Shown: positions 60,393 through 64,000 of the stretch, one piece after another
How the letters are laid out: each line of letters opens with the position of its first letter
How positions within the stretch are numbered: position 1 is the stretch's first letter
NCBI GenBank assembly: GCA_051011415.1
Contig: JBPCTY010000060.1
Coordinates: 36,382 to 100,381 of the forward strand
Length of the DNA: 64,000 nt
Direction of reading: 5' to 3'
From: SZUA-442 sp051011415
GTDB taxonomy: Bacteria > Actinomycetota > Acidimicrobiia > Spongiisociales > UBA5794
The notes under the pieces: model-generated
The model's input: only the letters and a program-made list of their open reading frames with translations
Told to the model about the DNA's origin: nothing
Database searches by the model: none
Position numbers and translations under genes: made by a program

Positions 60393-61450
60393 ACGTCGTA
60401 GGTCAGCTCGACCACTTCGGAAACAGGATGCGATTGGCACGTGAGCACCTGGCCGGCGTCAACTTCAGCTTGGTTCAGACTCCAGTTGCGATCCATGCGA
60501 ACTTCGCCAGCGGTCACTTGGGCCCTGCACGAGGCGCATGCACCGCTGCGGCATGAGAACGGGCCTTCCGGCCGCACCGAGAGCACATGATCAAGGATTG
60601 GTGCTCCATCGGGATCAACAATCACAGAGGAGGTCCGACCATCGAGCGTGAATCGCACCTGCGACCCGATGGCGTCATCGACGGCGGCCTCCACAGGCCC
60701 ATCTCCGCCGGCGTAGAACAGTTCATCGTGGATGCGGTTCGGATCGGTGGCAAGGGAGGACAGAACGGCGCGCGCACCCTCGACCATTCCCCTTGGCCCG
60801 CAGAGATACCACCCGTCAACCGCTCTTGGGGACACGACCGTACGAAACAACTCCGACAGCTTTTCTGCATCGAGCCTTCCCGACAAGAGCGGGACCGGCT
60901 GGGACTCCCTGCTGAGAATGTGAAAGACGCTGAATCGGTCGGGATACCGACCCTTGATCGCATCAATCTCATCGAGAAACATGACGGACGTGCCGTTGCG
61001 GTTTCCAAAGATCAAAGTGAATCGGCTATTGGGTTCATCGCGCAGGGTGCTGGCGATGATGGAGAGCACGGGGGTGATTCCGCTCCCGGCTGCAATGGCG
61101 ACGTACACGCCAGCTCGGCCTGGTTCCGCTTCGAGGAGAAACTCTCCGGCAGGCGGGGTCGACTCGAGGGACATACCTGCGGAAAGCTGATCGTTCGCCC
61201 ATGTGGAGAACGTTCCCCCTTCCAGCTTCTTGATACCGACCTGAAGACTTGCCGAACCAGAAGGGGAACAGATGGAGTAGCTGCGACGAACATCTTCGCC
61301 GTTAATCGTGCGACGGAGCGTGAGGTGCTGTCCGGGGATGAACCTGAAGGTTTCACCGAGCTCTTCGGGGATCTCGAACGTCACAACCACCGAGTCGTCT
61401 GTGAGAGACGCAACAGACGAGACCGTCAACGGGTGAAATGCAACAGCCAT
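60389..61450 (-). CDS. paaE: PaaE, reductase of phenylacetyl-CoA epoxidase
   Basis: A 353-residue flavoprotein. N-terminal FAD/NAD(P)H domain with RRSYSICSPSGS and AIAAGSGITPVLSII, and a C-terminal 2Fe-2S ferredoxin domain with CRSGACASCRAQV and the fourth ligand in VLTCQSHPV. It passes electrons from NADPH to the PaaABC oxygenase. ATG 61450 in TGATG with the paaD stop; the frame continues upstream only inside paaD. Confidence 0.95.
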   Translation of the reverse strand: MAVAFHPLTVSSVASLTDDSVVVTFEIPEELGETFRFIPGQHLTLRRTINGEDVRRSYSICSPSGSASLQVGIKKLEGGTFSTWANDQLSAGMSLESTPPAGEFLLEAEPGRAGVYVAIAAGSGITPVLSIIASTLRDEPNSRFTLIFGNRNGTSVMFLDEIDAIKGRYPDRFSVFHILSRESQPVPLLSGRLDAEKLSELFRTVVSPRAVDGWYLCGPRGMVEGARAVLSSLATDPNRIHDELFYAGGDGPVEAAVDDAIGSQVRFTLDGRTSSVIVDPDGAPILDHVLSVRPEGPFSCRSGACASCRAQVTAGEVRMDRNWSLNQAEVDAGQVLTCQSHPVSEVVELTYDV

Positions 61451-61923
61451 CAGATTGCCTTGAACTGATCGAATGGCTCTCCGCAGGTTGTGCACACCAT
61501 GAGCCGCTTGCAAGCGGTTGACCCGAACTCCGAGATCAGCTGCGCATCGGCCGATGCGCACCGAGGACAGAGAACTTCATCGACGACACCCAATACGCCA
61601 GGTGGGGCGATGCCTGTTGCACGAAGCTTGTCCTTTGCTGCATCAGACATCCAGTCGGTCGTCCACTCGGGCGTGTAGCTGACATCCACCTGTGCTGTGT
61701 ATCCAGAGGCAGCGAGATGTCGCGCTATGTCGCCCTGGATGACCTCGAGTGCAGGGCATCCTGAGTAGGTGGGGGTGATGGTCACGACGACGGTGCCACC
61801 CTCATCGATCGCGACATCACGCAAGATGCCGATGTCCGCAATGCTCAGCACCGGAATCTCTGGGTCGGTCACCGCATCGAGACTCGTGCGGATCTCCTCG
61901 ACGCGATCGACCACGGTCACCAT
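61450..61923 (-). CDS. paaD: PaaD, Fe-S/MIP18-like subunit for phenylacetyl-CoA epoxidase
   Basis: A 157-residue protein with the MIP18/DUF59 pattern VTDPEIPVLSIADIGILRDV and VTITPTYSGCPALEVI, plus a Cys-rich C-terminus (VLCPRCASADAQLISEFGST, MVCTTCGE). PaaD helps assemble or repair the epoxidase. ATG 61923 overlaps the paaC end by seven bases. Full length. Confidence 0.92.
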   Translation of the reverse strand: MVTVVDRVEEIRTSLDAVTDPEIPVLSIADIGILRDVAIDEGGTVVVTITPTYSGCPALEVIQGDIARHLAASGYTAQVDVSYTPEWTTDWMSDAAKDKLRATGIAPPGVLGVVDEVLCPRCASADAQLISEFGSTACKRLMVCTTCGEPFDQFKAI

Positions 61924-62684
61924 GCAAGCCCCGGGTATGACCGCTGCATCCATTGCATCTTGGCAAGCAGGTGGCCGAGATGCTCGGTATGGATTCCCGC
62001 TCTTCCGCCGCTGGTTTGGTACGTGTCTTCTGGCCGTGCGAGACCGGCTTCTTCGAGGGCAGAGTCCACGATCGCGTCCCATGCGGCCCTGAATCCCGAT
62101 GACTCCGGTGTTCCCGCAAGCTGTCGCGCAGAGTTCTCGACCTCATCGGTCTCGAACAGTTCGTCGGTGTAGCGCCATAGGCCATCGATAGCAGCCTGCA
62201 TCCGGAGGTGGCTCTCGTCCGTGCCATCTCCGAGCCGCACCACCCATGCTCTCGATCGTCGAAGGTGATAGACGGCTTCCTTGTACGCCTTCGCTGCGAT
62301 TCCAGCGATGCGTTCGTCGGTGGCCTCCTTCATCGCTGCCCACAACTCCACTTGGTAGGCATCGAACAGGAACTGCCTCGCGATGATGAACGCAAAGTCG
62401 GTGTTCGGCTGCTCGACGAGCATCGCGTTGGTGAACTCGCGCTCTGATCGCAGCATCGCAAAGTCGTCCTCCGAGCGCCCGTCATTCTCAATCTGCGCCG
62501 CGAACTGATACAGGTGCCTCGCAACGCCGATGTGGTCGAGTCCCGTGTTGGCCATTGCCAGGTCTTCTTCGAGCTCGGGTGCATACGACACGTACTCGGC
62601 AAGCCTTTGCCCGAGCACAACGTTGTCATCGCCAAGCCTCACGGCATAGGTAGCGAGAGGATCGCGGGTCGTGATCGTGTTCAT
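61917..62684 (-). CDS. paaC: PaaC, structural subunit of phenylacetyl-CoA epoxidase
   Basis: A 255-residue ferritin-like protein, with AYVSYAPELEEDLAMANTGLD-type opening (about residues 30-50, here YVSYAPELEEDLAMAN), FLFDAYQVELWAAM and KEAVYHLRRSRAWVVRLGDG. It is the inactive partner of PaaA. Length is typical. Its start at 62684 overlaps the paaB end by four bases. Confidence 0.94.
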   Translation of the reverse strand: MNTITTRDPLATYAVRLGDDNVVLGQRLAEYVSYAPELEEDLAMANTGLDHIGVARHLYQFAAQIENDGRSEDDFAMLRSEREFTNAMLVEQPNTDFAFIIARQFLFDAYQVELWAAMKEATDERIAGIAAKAYKEAVYHLRRSRAWVVRLGDGTDESHLRMQAAIDGLWRYTDELFETDEVENSARQLAGTPESSGFRAAWDAIVDSALEEAGLARPEDTYQTSGGRAGIHTEHLGHLLAKMQWMQRSYPGLAW

Positions 62685-63019
62685 AGCTGCCCGACCTCGT
62701 CTGGTATGTCGTAGAACGTTGGATGCCGGTACGGCTTGTCCTCAAACGGCTCAAACATCGAGGATGCATCATCAGACGCATGGATCTCCGTTGATGCCAC
62801 CACCCACACACTCACACCTTCAGTGCGCCGGGTGTAGGTGTCTCTGGCGTTCTGCATGGCGATCTCTGCATCAGGTGCATGAAGAGACCCAACATGGCTG
62901 TGGTTCAAACCGCGCTTTGCTCGAACGAAGACCTCCCACAGTGGCCAGCCTTGGGCATCGCCTGAGGATGTGACCTCTTCAACGGACTCTCCGGGTGCAA
63001 GCGGTACGTCGTAGCTCAT
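62681..63019 (-). CDS. paaB: PaaB, small subunit of phenylacetyl-CoA epoxidase
   Basis: A 112-residue protein with WPLWEVFVRAKRGLNHSHVG and SLHAPDAEIAMQNARDTYTRR, the PaaB signature. It bridges PaaA and PaaC. Start 63019; it follows paaA by 12 bases. Confidence 0.95.
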   Translation of the reverse strand: MSYDVPLAPGESVEEVTSSGDAQGWPLWEVFVRAKRGLNHSHVGSLHAPDAEIAMQNARDTYTRRTEGVSVWVVASTEIHASDDASSMFEPFEDKPYRHPTFYDIPDEVGQL

Positions 63020-63031
63020 TGGATGCTCCTT

Positions 63032-63973
63032 CTACGCCGACTGCTCGAGGCGCCGATGCTTGTTGGCATAGGCGGTAGCGGCTTCGCGCACCCAGGCGCC
63101 GTCGTCCCATGCCTTCTGTTTGTGTGCGATCCGCTCGCGATTGAGAGGGCCGTCGCCCTTCACTGTTGCCCAGAATTCGTCCCAATCGATCGCACCGATG
63201 GACCAATGCCCCGACGCCTCATCGAAGGCGAGCTCTGGATCAGGAATCGTCAGCCCTAGGTAGTGCGCTTGCGGGACGGTTTGATCGATGAACATTTGAC
63301 GCAGATCGTCGTTGGAAATGCGCTTGACCTTCCACGCCATGGACTGCTCAGTGTTCGGGGAGTCCGAGTCGTGGGGACCGAACATCATGAGGGCTGGCCA
63401 CCACCACCGGTCAAGGGAGTCCTGCGCCATGGCCTTTTGCTCATCCGAGCCTTCGACGAGAGCCATCATGATCGAGTATCCCTGTCGTGCGTGGAAGCTC
63501 TCCTCCTTGCAGATCTTGACCATCGCCCGCGAGTAGGGCCCGTACGACGTGCCTTGCAGGACGATCTGGTTGACGATCGCCGCACCATCGACGAGCCAGC
63601 CGACAGCTCCCATGTCTGCCCAGCTCAGTGTCGGATAGTTGAAGATCGAGGAGTACTTCTGCTTCCCGCTGTGGAGGAGCTCCTGCAGTTCGTCGCGTGA
63701 AACGCCGAGCGTTTCGGTCGCCGAGTAGAGGTAGAGCCCGTGCCCTGCTTCGTCCTGCACCTTCGCCATGAGAATTGCTTTGCGTAGCAAAGTTGGTGCC
63801 CTGGTGATCCAGTTGGCCTCTGGCTGCATACCGATGATCTCGCTGTGCGCATGCTGAGCCATCTGCCGCACCAACGTCGCTCGGTACCCGTCTGGCATCC
63901 AGTCTCTTGGCTCGATCTTCTGATCTGCCTCTATCAGCGCGTCAAAACGCGCTTCACCCGGGTCCGCATCCAC
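63032..63973 (-). CDS. paaA: PaaA, catalytic di-iron subunit of phenylacetyl-CoA epoxidase
   Basis: A 313-residue di-iron oxygenase subunit that epoxidises the ring of phenylacetyl-CoA. Iron-ligand motifs are AKVQDEAGHGLYLY and CKEESFHARQGYS; the loop HAHSEIIGMQPEANW carries another ligand Glu. The GTG start has GAAAGGA seven bases upstream. It is the first paa gene in the window; the operon may continue beyond the right edge. Confidence 0.96.
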   Translation of the reverse strand: MDADPGEARFDALIEADQKIEPRDWMPDGYRATLVRQMAQHAHSEIIGMQPEANWITRAPTLLRKAILMAKVQDEAGHGLYLYSATETLGVSRDELQELLHSGKQKYSSIFNYPTLSWADMGAVGWLVDGAAIVNQIVLQGTSYGPYSRAMVKICKEESFHARQGYSIMMALVEGSDEQKAMAQDSLDRWWWPALMMFGPHDSDSPNTEQSMAWKVKRISNDDLRQMFIDQTVPQAHYLGLTIPDPELAFDEASGHWSIGAIDWDEFWATVKGDGPLNRERIAHKQKAWDDGAWVREAATAYANKHRRLEQSA

Positions 63974-64000
63974 AGTGGCGTCCTTTCGTCGGTCCGGAGC

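Noticed and set aside
1..64000. tRNA, rRNA, CRISPR array, insertion sequence or prophage
   Set aside because: No tRNA-like or rRNA segments, repeat-spacer arrays, transposase or integrase genes were found in the gaps or reading frames.

Overview
The window is a dense stretch of bacterial chromosome (64 kb, about 74 genes, no intergenic gap over 300 bases, no rRNA, tRNA, CRISPR, IS element or phage gene seen). GC-rich codon use, many GTG starts, a LytR-CpsA-Psr protein, a DivIVA protein, a MprAB-like two-component system and above all a gene order matching the mycobacterial Rv3661/Rv3660c-Rv3654c Tad-like locus point to an actinobacterium. My best guess is an Acidimicrobiia-like lineage; the class is inference, the phylum is well supported.

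Layout. 1-4143: K+ uptake (trkH, cut by the left edge, and trkA) and a membrane pyrophosphatase with K+-dependent-type signature, all on the minus strand. 4250-9143: a tandem-GNAT protein, an ACC-synthase-like aminotransferase with an unusual Asn in the PLP site, an LCP lipoprotein, and a hydrolase-cyclase fusion whose hydrolase half looks inactive. 9178-13912: compact Tad/Flp-like secretion cluster with a 56-residue Flp-type prepilin and the HAD phosphatase that flanks this cluster in mycobacteria. 13976-18677: MFS exporter with its ArsR-like regulator, then leuCD. 18771-28519: cupin, MOSC and glycerophosphodiesterase genes, the histidine utilisation operon hutH-hutU-hutI (HutU carries an extra N-terminal helical domain), aminopeptidase N and a DUF2277 protein.

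28525-34938: complete System I cytochrome c maturation operon ccmA-B-C-D-E-F-H-(TPR)-G, nine genes joined by 1-8 base overlaps. It would supply haem attachment for c-type cytochromes such as the di-haem CxxCH lipoprotein at 47551-48936. 34998-41061: thioredoxin, tldD-tldE protease pair, a DtxR-type regulator and two anchored exported proteins of unknown function. 41198-50695: lipocalin-like/aldehyde dehydrogenase pair, an esterase divergent from an HTH regulator with a palindromic operator candidate between them, an ATP-grasp protein, a flavin reductase and several exported or membrane proteins.

50730-53384: a two-component system and, downstream on the same strand, a small secreted helical protein with an 11-base-spaced direct repeat in its promoter region. 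53482-58945: SDR, LPG-synthase-like and YIP1 membrane proteins, a DoxX-like protein, a haloalkane dehalogenase whose catalytic residues match LinB spacing, ComB, and two small unknown genes. 59121-63973: DivIVA-like coiled coil, then a TetR regulator and paaABCDE for phenylacetyl-CoA epoxidation, running to the right edge.
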